From positions 579,501 to 643,500 of the forward strand of contig JACCIC010000211.1 in NCBI GenBank assembly GCA_018907035.1: a stretch of DNA of 64,000 bases. The letters run 5' to 3'. Source of the stretch: Sycobia sp. Sy_11 (Eukaryota > Arthropoda > Insecta > Hymenoptera > Epichrysomallidae). The notes beneath the pieces are model-generated. The model saw only the letters and a list, made by a program, of their open reading frames with translations, was not told the origin of the DNA and did not search any database. Of the stretch, positions 1-11,831 are shown in pieces. Within the stretch, counting starts at the first letter, position 1, and each line of letters starts with the position of its first letter. The position numbers and the translations under genes are program-made.

Positions 1-825
1 AATAATTTGAAAATAGAATAATTAGAGGCTCAGCAGATGGATTAAGGTAAAATAAACGATTAAATATAAATAATTGTTTTTTCTTTCTTATACAATTTTT
101 AATTTACTTATAATAAAATTATTTAAATATAATTATTTACAGTACAACATTAATTTTCAGTTTTTATTTGTTTATTCAAAATAGTCGAATTCGTTTTAGC
201 TTTTCGGTCGCCATTGTACGTCCGTCCTGCCGAACGTCATCATTAAAAAAAGTCTGCTTTTGAAGAAAAAATATGTTACACCTACGTACAATGTGAAATG
301 TAAATATATATAAATTAATATCATATAGAATTTCTGTAATAATACTTACCAAATCACTATGAAAAACTATAAACAATCAGAATCTTATCGTATAAATTTC
401 TACATATGCAATCAACTACCCTGCATTTTCCATTCGTGTCAACCTTATTTTTATTGCCATATGTATTTAAGAATTTGACTCTCCTCTTTTCTTCTTATTC
501 GTTTCATTTATCTAACTAACTTTCTTGATATTATTTGATTCGAACTACAAAAAAGATAAAAAAAGTTGTTCTCAATACATATTTCTTGCTCGTTCCAGAA
601 ATTTTGATCGATTCCTTTTAAATTAAGACGTACCAAAAGTATCAATCAATGCCGATCCACTCTCTTATAAGAAATCTAAGAAACAGATTTGAACTTCTTT
701 ACAAAAATACACGCAGTGACAATCCACAAAAATACGTAACGATACATGTAAGGAAACTGCTCTATAGATACGTCAAAAACTAAAAAAAGAAAGTGAGCTT
801 GCTCAACCATAAAATTTAAAAATAC
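1..825. other. AT-rich non-coding stretch
   Basis: AT-rich sequence with no open frame I can support. The minus strand has a good splice-donor match (TTG followed by GTAAGTATT) near 345-356, but no convincing exon precedes it. Nothing else stands out. Confidence 0.6.
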
Positions 826-892
826 AGACACACACACAGACACACATAGACACACACATACACACATACACACGCGCACACACACACACACA
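826..892. repeat. (CA)n microsatellite, imperfect
   Basis: CA-rich dinucleotide tract broken by GA, TA and GC steps. It opens a cluster of simple repeats that runs to about 1620. Frames crossing it read as Cys-Val repeats and are not genes. Confidence 0.9.
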
Positions 893-1141
893 GACGAACG
901 CATTTCTCAAACACCCTGGTCTCCTTACACGCTTTCCCGCAGATCGAGAGCGGCAACTTTCACCCCCACCTCTGATATTCGACCTATTATTGTGCACATC
1001 TCGCACTCGCGCGCAACATCACACGTCAATCAGCTTATATTTATATCGGATTGAGGTGGCATCTCGGCCGTCGCGTCGTCACCTTCATTGTAAACGCATG
1101 GCCAATCGATTGTCCGACGAGCGCGAGCGTACATTATATGC

Positions 1142-1163
1142 TATATATATATATATATATATA
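1142..1163. repeat. (TA)n microsatellite
   Basis: Perfect TA dinucleotide run of about 22 bp. Confidence 0.9.
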
Positions 1164-1253
1164 ACCCAGGACACGCGCGGTCTTTTTGTTCGCCACGCCG
1201 CGCCGCCACTGCCGCCGCATATAATACTTACGTGTGTTGCGCGATTTGCGGTA

Positions 1254-1258
<5 letters not shown>

Positions 1259-1304
<46 letters not shown>
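1259..1304. repeat. (TA)n microsatellite
   Basis: Perfect TA run of about 46 bp set in CpG-rich sequence. Confidence 0.95.
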
Positions 1305-1306
<2 letters not shown>

Positions 1307-1385
1307 CGAGGGGGCGCATTGTATAGGCGCGTGCCCGTCGCAGCTGCGAAAGCCACCCTGTATCCTTTCTCCTCTTTATTTCTCC

Positions 1386-1414
1386 TATATATATGCGCGC
1401 GCGCGCGCGCGTGT
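1386..1414. repeat. (TA)(GC) alternating purine-pyrimidine tract
   Basis: A short TA run passes directly into about nine GC dinucleotides and then GTGT. The strictly alternating purine-pyrimidine order with a GC core is the classic sequence type able to adopt left-handed Z-DNA; formation in vivo is inference. Confidence 0.85.
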
Positions 1415-1558
1415 TCGTGCCTATGCGTTTGCGCGAGTTTGCCCGACTAGCTCTCTGTCTATAATATGTCGTCGTCCCCCTACGTTCTGCCCGTCTCCTT
1501 TTCTCGTTTTCGCGCCGCTCAGGGCGGAACGAATTCATTTTCTTCTTTCCGCTACAAA

Positions 1559-1561
<3 letters not shown>

Positions 1562-1617
<56 letters not shown>
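1562..1617. repeat. (TA)n microsatellite
   Basis: Perfect TA run of about 56 bp ending in ACACGTACACG. Confidence 0.95.
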
Positions 1618-1620
<3 letters not shown>

Positions 1621-1990
1621 GTACACGAGGATAAAGGTCGAATCAGGGTGCCTTGGCGCCTTCAGCGCAGAGATGGTGAGGAGATTTATCGTATATATGG
1701 ATCGGCGCGGGCCATTTTTGGCCTTAATAGTCGGCGGTTAGTATAATGCGCTCTCGTTAGTGGGGCGATCGGTTTCAATATATAACTTTGCCCTCAGAGA
1801 TATATATGGCGCTCATTATCGATATTTGGCAGGAAGGGTATATTTTATAAATTGAAAGGGGGCTCGAATTATATCAGACTTTGACGGCCGCCTTTGTAAC
1901 GATAATTGGGTAACTTGTGATCTTTTTATGGCACCGATGATCCGTTTCACTGTGAAAGAATTAGATTACTAGTTAAAAAAATACGTTGTA

Positions 1991-3340
1991 ATTATGAAAC
2001 TATGAAACTTGAAATTACTCAAAGGGCTGTATTAATTTATTTTATATACTATATTGACGATGCCGTTTATTAACGGAATTTGATATCATTCTTATGTGAC
2101 AGGTGCTAATGATCAACTTAATTTTGATCTTGATGCGAAATAAAGAATAAGGAATCTTTCCGACCTCCAGCAATTTATGATCATTTTGAACGATGTTAAT
2201 TATAAATATAAAAGTGAATTAAGAAATAAGTGTACAAAAAGTATTGGAAAAATTAAAAAACGAAGCTTTATAGCAGAAGCCAAATAGTATGCTCTTTACA
2301 TTTGTTCACTTGGCCAAGTTTTTGGCGGCACTCACATACGAAAGATCAAAAAGTCCAATTTTGTTGTAATCTACAAGCTCAAATTTATAATTTGTAGTGC
2401 GATATAACTACAAATGTTAGTAATTGAAAGTATTAACTTAGTTTGAACGAACAAATGTATTTCTCGAATTTTAGTTTTAACGATCTTCGCTTTATCAAAG
2501 ATGGACTATTATAATATACTATAAATATACCCCGGATTAAACTCTAATTATGGACCTAATTAAAGCATGTCATCGTTTTCAGCCTAATCCGTTAAGAACT
2601 GTTTTTTTTTTCATTCAAACTCATTTGAAAAGTGTCTTATGAAGACAATCGTGTTCAGAATCGAATTTAAAAAAATTGTGTTCAGCTGCAATATTAAACA
2701 GGGAATTGCTCCTGCATTATCGGGAATTTGAAAAATTACTTTGATAGAAATATTCTAGATGCTATTTCGAACTTATTTATCTGAACAAATTGAATTTTTG
2801 TACGAAAAAAATCCAGTTTAATTCATATTTGCCTACATCAACAATCTAGAATTGTTCCTTTGCGTTACGTTTATGCAAGAAGAAAATTTATTGATATATT
2901 TTTGCAACTAATAATGTTAGTTTCATAATCATATCAATCGTTAATTCTAAATAAACGTATGAAAAATCGTCACATCATGTTTTGCACCCATACACGCGAA
3001 TGTTCAATTAATTAAATCACAAGTCGCGCAATACACTCAAAATCGACTTCATTTGCTGTTAGTCGACACGATGTAGTAATGAAGGAAATACCGATTTAGA
3101 GACACTTTATTTAAAAGGCCCCCTGTACAGTCGAAACTTTCATTCATCGATCTACCACTTCGTCAAATCGGATCACGCGACGTAATAAAATGGATCGTAC
3201 ACTTGTCTTTCGTGGAATGAGAGTAAAACGACATTGACACGATGTCCTCCTTTCTATTTTTTCTTTTTTTTTTTTTTCACGAAACGCCAAGAAACCAGAA
3301 CGACTGCGGAGTACAAAAAGTTCCACGCTACAACCGGCCA
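1991..3340. other. AT-rich non-coding stretch
   Basis: Low-GC sequence without repeats of note until a 14-T homopolymer at 3264-3277. A polypyrimidine/TTTTCAG acceptor-like site lies at 2574-2581, but no open exon follows it. No gene seen. Confidence 0.6.
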
Positions 3341-3865
3341 ATTCAAACTACTTTACATATAACGCCGGCGGTATATTAAAACCTTAACCCACACAGACTC
3401 ATACGCACATATACACACCACCCTGCCCTGGCCGCGCTCTCCTCCTCCCGCAATTAAGCCACCGAAATTCATTTCAGAAGCGCCCTCACCCCCCCCCCCC
3501 ACCGCCACCGCGACCGACCCGCGGCGGTGTCTTTAACCTACATTCCCGCGGGTCGCGCGAGCCCCGTCGGCTTCGCGTTTCAATCATCGTCGTTTCCGCG
3601 CGGTAACTTTCTTCTTTTCATCCCCCCTTCAGCGGGCCTACGCCCTACTTATCCGTTCACCGCTTGCCCGCCCTCGCCCACGACGACCTACTCTCCGCCC
3701 CCCTCCAAGCGGCGCGCGACATTTAAAAAGAGGATTAGAATTTCCGCGAGTCTCCGCACGGGGTGCGTATGTGTATGCACATGTAGGTTAGAAAAAAGGG
3801 AAGAGGCTTAAACGTTATCTCTGACCGCGGGTCAGTTTGCATGCAACGCGCTCGCGTCTGCGTGT

Positions 3866-3894
3866 GAGAGAGAGACAGAGAGAGAGAGAGAGAG
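3866..3894. repeat. (GA)n tract
   Basis: Purine-only GA run with one ACAG interruption. Such tracts can bind GAGA-type factors in insects, which is a general possibility only. Confidence 0.85.
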
Positions 3895-4359
3895 GGAGAA
3901 GAAATGCAGAATCCTGGGATTTTTCAAAGATTACGGGCGGCATCGGCCCTACGTCGAGCGGTGCCGCATCACGCGTACGCGTACACGTGTTTACGTGCAT
4001 AAGATCGCTGCCCGGGGACGGTGGAGGCGAGCAACGGCGGGTCGGGCTGCGGGGAAAAGATCGAGGTAGAGCACGAGAGTCCGGGCTTAGGCCATAATGC
4101 GGCCGGATATACGCGCGTATGTATGCGCTCGCGCGCAACCCCCACGTCTCCTCGGGGCGACGTCGCCCCCATCGCGGCTTTCCTCTCCTCGGCCTCCCTC
4201 CGCGCCACGATGGAACATGGCCGGGGGTTCCCGCGCGGTTTTATTGGACTCCCGAGTATCTCTTGCCTATGTAGCGGCGCACGCGGCGGCTCGGAGGTAG
4301 GGGGTGATCTGGAGACACCGGCAGTAGTCCCGTCTCTAGACACCTCTGCTAAACTGAGT

Positions 4360-4362
<3 letters not shown>

Positions 4363-4415
<53 letters not shown>
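4363..4415. repeat. (AT)n microsatellite
   Basis: Perfect AT run of about 53 bp at the right edge of the GC island. Confidence 0.95.
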
Positions 4416-4417
<2 letters not shown>

Positions 4418-4660
4418 AAAAGCTCTTCTTTTGGCAGTGTATCGATATATACGCGTGGGTTTCCCATGGGTTAGGGGGCAGGGGAATAATAGATTTGGTC
4501 TGGCTTATATACTTATCCGAATGACGCGGGCTCTCGAAATATTTCCGACGCTGGGTAAACACGGCTTTTTGAAAGGTGGTTCGGTGTTTTATAAAATGGA
4601 AATTCCAATTTTGACTTTCTTCCGTGCGTATATTACTGCATTATCATAGGAGATAATAGA

Positions 4661-5762
4661 TAATATATTCGTTAAAGATAATTTTCGAGATGATTAAAAT
4701 TATATGAAAACGTTATTTATTTATGAAAATGATCTGAAAATGCATATGAATGATGTTGTTCGAAATTCTTTTTCCAATTTCAGCAATGATCCATTAAGAA
4801 AATTAATGTATTAGAAGTCGTTGCAGAATGAAACATAAATAAGAAATCAGGAATTATCCTGATTTCGCTATTTTGACATATCTTTCCATGCGCTACCAAT
4901 TCGATCCAAATTGATTAACTATCGTTAAAATTTCCATAAATTATTGTATAAAGTAAAATGACTCAGTCCTCGATTCACGCGTGGTCCACTTGCATTTGCA
5001 ATCGCGATGACTTCAACTTTTTAAGCTTTGATTTGCCAAATTTTCTATAGGGGTCTAAATCTAAATCGACGGGAAGCCGATATCCGCCCAAATTGAGACA
5101 GCGGCATATATTATGCTTTTACGACCGCAGTTTAGAAGTGGCAATAAATTTTGACAATATCTTGTTACGCAATAATCGATATGGTCGTAATAGCCTGTTT
5201 CCAATATCTTCGTAGCTGTCGTTTTTATGTATTTTTCAAAATTTCAATTCTTCATTAAAATTAATATCGTAGATCTATGCAAATTGTGCCTACGCTTTAT
5301 TACGAATGCGGCCGTAAACGCATCTAGATAGCATGATTGATGAGCGGTCGTTTGAGAAAACTTCAAAGAATTCAGAGATATTCGAGCAAACTTTAAAAAC
5401 CACTAATTTGGTGATTTTTAAATGGTCATTCTATTTCTCTATAATCATCCTCCTGAATAATGCGAATGAACATAGATTTTAAATCGAAACACAGATTAAA
5501 AAAATCGAATGAACATAGATTTTAAATCGGAAAAATAGCCTTGATTATTGGCGCATAACCTCGAAATTGTGAACTTTTTTTTTATATTTGTCTTGTTAAT
5601 TTATTTTGGAATGCGCATAAAAGTGTATTAGAAAAAGATCGTTGAAATTTTGTTTTAAAAATAAAAAATAAGGTGCACCTATGCGTAAGAATACTAATCA
5701 CTTGAGGCGCGGCTATAAGCAAACTTCAGAAACTTTTATATAATCTGATTTTTTATAATTGA

Positions 5763-5764
<2 letters not shown>
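4661..5764. other. AT-rich non-coding stretch with a short direct repeat
   Basis: AT-rich sequence with no supportable open frame. A strong acceptor-like site (polypyrimidine then TTTCAG) ends at 4784, but the sequence after it meets stops quickly. A 24-bp exact direct repeat occurs at 5463-5486 and 5506-5529. Confidence 0.6.
5463..5529. repeat. 24-bp exact direct repeat, two copies
   Basis: A 24-base sequence beginning CGAATGAACATAGATT occurs at 5463-5486 and again at 5506-5529, a spacing of 43 bp. The intervening bases contain a third, partial AGATTAAAAAAATCG version. This looks like a recent local duplication inside unique AT-rich DNA. Confidence 0.9.
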
Positions 5765-5846
<82 letters not shown>

Positions 5847-5847
5847 T
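5765..5847. repeat. compound (AT)n(GT)n microsatellite
   Basis: About 40 bp of AT followed without a break by about 36 bp of GT and then ATATAT. The whole 80-bp tract alternates purine and pyrimidine. The GT half is Z-DNA-prone and the AT half is cruciform-prone. Confidence 0.95.
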
Positions 5848-6290
5848 ACCTTAAATGTCTAAGTTTAATGCTCACTACAGATCTGTTCCGATCATACCTC
5901 TTCTTCCTCCGCCAATGGTTTCGAACTTCAACGTCGCCAATTTTCCTATCCCCATTGTCGAGGATATCATCCCCACCACGTAACTCCACCCCTTTACCCG
6001 CGATCCCTTTGCCTTCGTCCTCGACTCTCCTCGACGGGCACTTTCTCTATCCCCTCGCGTACATAACGCGTCGCGCGCGTCAAAGGCCGAACATGGATAG
6101 CCGCTCCGCCGAGGCGGCGATTGTCGTATCGTCTGATAACGGGCGCATAAGTCGCCCCTCCGCCCCTCAGCGCTCCCATAGCCGCACGCCCCGTGATTCC
6201 CAGAGACGCAGTACGTATTTCCTTAGAGATGGCGCCGTCGTCTGTTTGTCCCGGTGTCACTGCCATCCAGCGATTATTGATTAGCTCAGA
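5848..6290. other. GC-shifted block, no supported gene
   Basis: Moderately GC-rich. A plus-strand frame (5805-6284, 159 codons) is open, but it begins inside the GT repeat as Cys-Val and is Pro/Ser/Arg-rich. A minus-strand frame (5994-6266) overlaps it. Two antisense open frames of this kind are usual in CpG-rich DNA; neither has a domain or splice signals I trust. Confidence 0.5.
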
Positions 6291-7370
6291 TAAGCTTTCT
6301 TCTGCATACGCGAGGTCAATCTAGAATGGAAAGCAAGCATTGAAATTTTCATCGTGATTATAAAAGCTAAAAGATAAAAACTGTAATGTTAAATGGACGA
6401 TATAATTCACGATTATTTCTATCGTCATTGATTGATAGACGTTGTTCTGAATTTTGACTTGCTCACAAAACCATGAACTATGAAGAAATTTTATAGAAAA
6501 AATTCAGTCCATAGTTGAATTAATAATTAGAACCGAAGCGAATTGTATTTAAGACTCGATGAAAAGTTCATTCGTATAAATGCGAAATTATTTTTACTCT
6601 CAGAAAGAGAGTAAAAATAATTGCGAAAAATGATCTATAAAAATGAAACACATTATATAGACACTATTGCTAATTCTGATATTTTATGTACTAAATTGGA
6701 AAGAACGTAATCTGCCAAATATTTGCCTATCTCTCAAAACGATTTGCCAAATAAATCGTAGCAAATTAAGGAACGAAACGAAGAAATTTAAAGTAACTAA
6801 ATTTGGCAAGAATTCCATTAGACAGTGGAAAATGAACTCATCAGGAAGACTCGCATAAAAAGTTTTCTCGTCATGAGCGCGTAAAATAAACGCGGAAGGG
6901 GGAAATTTTAACTTTGAAATAGTCTTTGCGCATAAAAAGAGAGTTTTTAATTTTTAAAAACGCTGAAATTTCTATCAAGCAGCGGATAGTAAAGGAAAAG
7001 ACTTCATTGTCCATGAGGAAAGTGCTCCCTCTGGAGCATTTCGTTTTTTGGCCATGACTTTTAATGATATCCATAAATGTACCCTTGCATTGTACTGCAA
7101 CGGCTTTTTTTAAGGCGGCGTAATTTTGCCGAAAAGTTTCGCAACGTAAAGGGAAAAATTCATTGTGATAAAACTATTAAGTAAAGCACTAAACGTTCGT
7201 CGGTTAATTAATTAATTAAATGAAAAATTCGAGTTTACAATGTTAATAAAACTATTTTCTACGTGTTCGTGCTTTAGTTGGTACTCTTCATTTTAGCTAT
7301 GTTTTTTAAATTTATACGTGCGTCACGATGCTTAGTTCACGGTTTATGTACAATAGTTTAAGATAATGGT
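6291..7370. other. AT-rich stretch with hairpin and homeodomain-type motif
   Basis: AT-rich, no supported gene. It holds the perfect inverted repeat at 6586-6622 and a run of overlapping TTAATTAA-type words around 7203-7220. TAAT cores are the general recognition core of homeodomain proteins; function here is inference. Confidence 0.55.
6586..6622. repeat. perfect inverted repeat, 16-bp stem, 5-nt loop
   Basis: AATTATTTTTACTCTC at 6586-6601 is followed by AGAAA and the exact reverse complement at 6607-6622. A hairpin or cruciform can form from either strand. The stem is AT-rich and too short for a typical pre-miRNA. Confidence 0.95.
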
Positions 7371-7750
7371 CCGGCCGCAGTTCCGAGGGCCGCCATCTGT
7401 TGCACGCACATTCGCGTTTTAGTCGCGCAATCAGCCGGTTCGTTGTTTTGAGCTCCAGATGCTGCATTTTTGTAATATTCGAGAATATATTTTAATGCAA
7501 TTCGCTTGTGCGTGTAGCATTGTCGTGCGTTTTAATCGGTGCTTGGTCAGTTGGCTTGCTGGACGAGCAGTGCGCACGGGCACTTGGCCTCGTAGAAGAT
7601 GTTGCGCCTGCTTGCGGAGCGCGAAAAGGCGAATGCGAACTGCCTTTGGCGATCAGGTGCAGGTTGTTGCCTGAGACGTCAGGGCCGACTTGGTTTACCG
7701 CTGCACCTCCCGCGCTCTGTAAGGCACCACAGCGAGCGGTAAGATTTTGC
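7371..7750 (+). other. CpG-rich block with donor-like end, possible 5' exon
   Basis: An abrupt rise in GC between AT-rich flanks, about 370 bp long. It contains an initiator-like TCAGTT (near 7554) and ends in a splice-donor-like GAGCG|GTAAGA with GT at 7739-7740. Several frames are open on both strands (for example 7508-7789 plus, 7492-7752 minus), but the plus frames begin with GTG or carry stops, so a coding reading is not secure. A non-coding first exon or enhancer fits as well. No protein family is recognised. Confidence 0.25.
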
Positions 7751-7947
7751 ATAAGTGCACTTCTAAGCGTGAACGGTCATTTCATTTAAACATATTACTT
7801 TGTAACGTTCAATTGTTGTATATGCTCAACCCTTCATTATTATAAGGCTTTTGACCTCTTTTATTTATAAGGTGTTTTTCTGCCAATAAATTTCAGTGTT
7901 TGGTTTCTTACTATTCCATTTTTGGTTATATATTACTATTATATTAC

Positions 7948-8002
<55 letters not shown>

Positions 8003-8890
8003 TTTATAAGACACACTATGTTTCGTCTTTCACGGATCGGATTTTTAAAGATTAAATCGCAATATTGTATCGTATATTTTCAGTATTTTATTTACACTTG
8101 TTATAGACATTTAAATCTGAAAAATTTCTTATACGTTTACTTAAAAGTTTACTGTATAAAAAGGAAAGCAATATACCTTTGCCTCCCGGTATTTTTTTGA
8201 AAAAGAGAAATATGTAAATTTGAATTAAATTCCAGTCGTTGCGGGTTGTCAATTTTCATCGTTAAGAATAACTAGTGCATTTCAAAAAACCAAACGATGT
8301 CTCGTACAATTCAAAACTCGCATCGAAAACTGGCGCAGTATTCCATATTTAATAAAAAAATCAGCATAGTTCTTAAGTTTGCATGCAATATGGTTTATAA
8401 TGATAGGTAAAATCGTGTAAAAATTGAAAATTCGATCGAGAGCATCAAAAATAGGCAAAAGTAAGCCAATGGCGATTCTTCTCTGGACTGACCGAATTAT
8501 ATTAATCTTTTGATTCATGCACATGTATAAGACGGCAAGTGAACAGTTGCTGCTTGTTTCGAAATTTGAAATTTGCTAGATTTCGTCATTAATCTTGAAT
8601 TCTCTTAAATTTCCTCGGATTCGCCTGAATTACATTTATAACCGAATGGGAACGTATACGCAAATACCAAACGATGATATCACACACTTAAACAGTTCAA
8701 AAGCACACTCATTTTGATTTTTTCGCGAACAGCAATGGATTATCTATATACAGTATATATATATTTTTTTCGCCTACTCCCAAGCTCAGTACAATAATCA
8801 TACGATCTAATCCCGACGTGAAAGGCAATTCGCCTACGCGCTTGTAATGTACGCATTTTACGACCCTAAAAACTAAGACAAAAGTATTTC
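7751..8890. other. AT-rich non-coding stretch
   Basis: AT-rich, containing the TA array at 7951-7998. Open frames of 60-80 codons (8018-8200 plus, 8282-8524 minus) have no domain and are within what AT-rich DNA yields by chance. Confidence 0.6.
7951..7998. repeat. (TA)n microsatellite
   Basis: Perfect TA run of about 48 bp, preceded by degenerate TATTACTAT units that look like older decayed copies. Confidence 0.95.
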
Positions 8891-9506
8891 CGGGCAAAAA
8901 AAAGCAACGCTACGCCCTGACTCCCTCCATACCGTTCATGGGGAGAGCGAATTTCCCCGTTCGTAAATTCGGCTCCCGTCGAAATTCCGCGGGCGGGCGC
9001 AAAAACGGCCCCATTGAAAGTTTAACAACTGGGCGTCAGGTATTAATACGCCTCCCTCCCTCCCTCGCTCCGCAGCGCTGGCCCGCCGCTCGGCTGTTAA
9101 AAAAGCCGCATAACCGTACGGCCGCTCTCGCCCGTAAATCAAAGCCAGAGAGGCCGGGCCGCCGGTCCCACCCCCCCCCATCCTACCCCCAATAAGTAGT
9201 AAAATCGGCTCGTCGCATTGGGCTGCGGGCGCGGCTGGGTGGGCGGCGGTGAGTGCCGGCCGCAAAATCCTCGATTACACCGCGCGACGAGCATCGGCGC
9301 CATCCCCCTCCCCTCATTCTCGCGCATTCCACATACATATGTATATACCGTCCAAAAACATAAAAGATTATTACGCGGGGTAATCCAAGAGGGCGCGGAT
9401 CTCTTTCTCCCACCCCCTGCTCTCTCTGTCTCTCTCTCTCGCCCTCCCTGCGTTTTACAGCCACGTATGGTGGCGGACAGAATCGCGTGGCTCTACCCCC
9501 TTCTCA

Positions 9507-9510
<4 letters not shown>

Positions 9511-9563
<53 letters not shown>

Positions 9564-9574
9564 ATATATATATA
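9511..9574. repeat. (CT)n followed by (TA)n
   Basis: About 46 bp of CT, a GTCTC bridge and about 12 bp of TA. Confidence 0.95.
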
Positions 9575-9901
9575 CGGGCAGTGTCAATCGCAGCCGCCTC
9601 GGATTATTGCCCCTCGTGGCCGGTGAAGGGGGTAAGGGCGGGATGCAGGGACCCACCTATATGCGCCGCAGTATAACACCGAGCGAGCACATCGGCGTAT
9701 GTACGCACGCATAAACTACGAATGGACGCAGGGGCCGGAGACGATCGCATCGCCGCGTGGCGGAGGACCCAGAATTCATCCCCCCCTCCCCCCGCCGCAC
9801 GCACTGCTCCCTCCGCGTGCGTATACGAGGGAGCGCGGCGCTCGGAGTGGCCGAGCGGAGATTACCGCGAGGCCGCGTATTATGGCCCGCAAAGAGGCAG
9901 C

Positions 9902-9910
9902 GAGAGAGGC

Positions 9911-9945
<35 letters not shown>

Positions 9946-9967
9946 AGAGAGAGAGAGGGAGAGGGAG
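9902..9967. repeat. (GA)n tract, imperfect
   Basis: Purine-only tract of GA with GGG interruptions. It is in inverted sense to the CT tract 330 bp upstream, so the two could pair as single strands. Confidence 0.9.
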
Positions 9968-10740
9968 ATTCCCGGGAGTAATTACCGCGAACGAGCGAGA
10001 TCCAAGCGCAACCTCCCTATCGCTTCCGCCAGCTGCGCGCGCCCGCCCCCCCTCTGTTTAATCTGCAATTAACTGCCTCGAATTGCCCTAAAGAGCCGGG
10101 CATCCCAGCCTCACTCCGCCCTCCGCCACTCCCCCTCTCCCAGCGGAGGAGGCCCTGGCGCAGTAATAACAGATGCCACTTATCGGTGCGCGCGTCTAGT
10201 CGGTTTTTGCAGCGGCACGAGACGAGCAGTATCTGGCCGGTCAGGAGACGCGCCGCCCGTTGGGTGATTTCTATTTCGGGAGAGGAGTAGAGAGAGAGAG
10301 GAAGAGGGCGATAGGCAGAGGAAGGGAGACGAGACACTGAGACCGGGAGAACCGAACGTTCGCTCCTCGTTTCGAGAGCCGCGACGGCCTCGGAGGCGTC
10401 CAAATGGCGGGTGAAATTGCGCGTTTTGGTCGGTACGACGGCGTCAGGGCGGGGGGGGGGGTGACGGCAGAGCGCTGGAGGACGGCGAGGAGGAGGAGAA
10501 GGGAATCTCCCGGCGACGAACGCGCCTACACACCGGTTGTATAATTGTAGCTTTAAGATTTAGAGGTGCTTGCGCGGCCGTTACGGCGGCCGCTCTCCTA
10601 ACTTGCCGCTGCGGAGCGAGCGCGTCTTATAGCGCGATATTCCCGCGATTCGACGGATGGGTTGGGGGCCGGGGGGGAGGGGAGATTTTACGAACTCCGC
10701 CGGCAGATTTGGCAAGTTTGAGTGCGACGCCGTATGAATT

Positions 10741-11744
10741 TCCAGAGATCAAATAAGGCAGGGCTTGAATATTTCCATCTTTCGGGTACTACGATCGTAA
10801 AATGAAACTTTAGTATACGTATGAAATTCGAAATAATGAATGATTGAATTAGAAATGCAATTCCGACGTGTAATATATATAAATATATATGGATGGAATG
10901 GATGGGAAAGAAAATTTCTAAAATGCAATTAAAATATGTCATATGAAGTAGAAATAATTCAGGAAATATATTTAAATCTAAACGGCTTCAGAAACGGAGA
11001 AGAATACCAATTTTGCAGAAATATAAATACTATTGATAAAAATAACCACGTAAATAATAAAATAATATTCAGTGTGATAATTTTAAAATCATCGATAACT
11101 AAACGAACTATGAGAAAAACTGGAGAGCTATATTAAAAACTTTTCAGCAGAATTATTAATAAATAGGAAATCAAATTATAAACGTATAATATAAACAATA
11201 GAGAAATATTCGATTAGTTTTGCGTTATAAATTTTGTGAATATTTTGGATTGTCCCGTTATAATATAAATATTTGAAAATAATAGCTTACTGTACATTAA
11301 TTTTAATAGAGCTTTAGAAAAATAGAAAAACATTCTATCGTCAGTTACGAATTTGAAAAAGTTCTGTATTTTTTCACACTACAAGGAATCAGTCCTGTAA
11401 ACAACAGTATTTTTCTGAAATATTTATTTATTACCTAATATTATATTATATAATAGGCTGCTCTTTACAGTCATTAATGATCAAATTAATAAAAAAAATT
11501 ATTAGTCAATTATATAAGAGGAACGCAACTCTCCATTAAAATAGTTAAAACATAGAACGTTGAGTCGTAACAGACACGTGTGCCACATTCGTCCAATTAT
11601 CGAATTACCTGTAAGTATAAAAGAGCAATAAATGTAAAAGGACATATTATCGAATGATTCTCATTATCGTCGAATGTACTGATTTTTCAACCATGTAATT
11701 TTTATAGTCTGTCTTTTAATTGTGTGTGCATACTCTTTATATGG

Positions 11745-11831
<87 letters not shown>

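Larger units (their letters stand above)
893..1990. other. GC-shifted block packed with simple repeats
   Basis: CpG-rich sequence between TA arrays. A 214-codon plus-strand open frame (990-1634) exists only because the TA arrays read as Tyr-Ile; it starts with a non-ATG codon and has no domain. A minus-strand frame over the same block (1134-1538) is the same artefact. No gene is supported. Confidence 0.6.
3341..4660. other. GC- and CpG-rich island without a supported gene
   Basis: GC-rich island with a C homopolymer at 3489-3500, a GA tract and a TA array. Several overlapping frames stay open on both strands (for example 3815-4138 minus and 4021-4416 plus). That is expected where stop codons are scarce. 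They are rich in Arg, Pro, Ser and Gly, start with non-ATG codons or run into microsatellites, and carry no domain I recognise. It could be a regulatory CpG-type block or an untranslated first exon. Confidence 0.5.
8891..10740. other. large GC-rich island without a supported gene
   Basis: About 1.8 kb of GC- and CpG-rich sequence containing a long CT tract, a long GA tract in the opposite sense and a G homopolymer at 10450-10461. Many frames are open on both strands, as expected where stops are rare. They are Arg/Pro/Ser-rich, overlap antisense partners and show no domain. Candidate roles are a regulatory block or untranslated exon sequence. Confidence 0.5.

Noticed and set aside
990..1634. 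214-codon plus-strand frame
   Set aside because: Length comes from three TA arrays read as Tyr-Ile; non-ATG start and no domain.
5805..6284. 159-codon plus-strand frame
   Set aside because: Begins inside the GT repeat as Cys-Val; remainder is Pro/Ser/Arg-rich with an antisense open frame.
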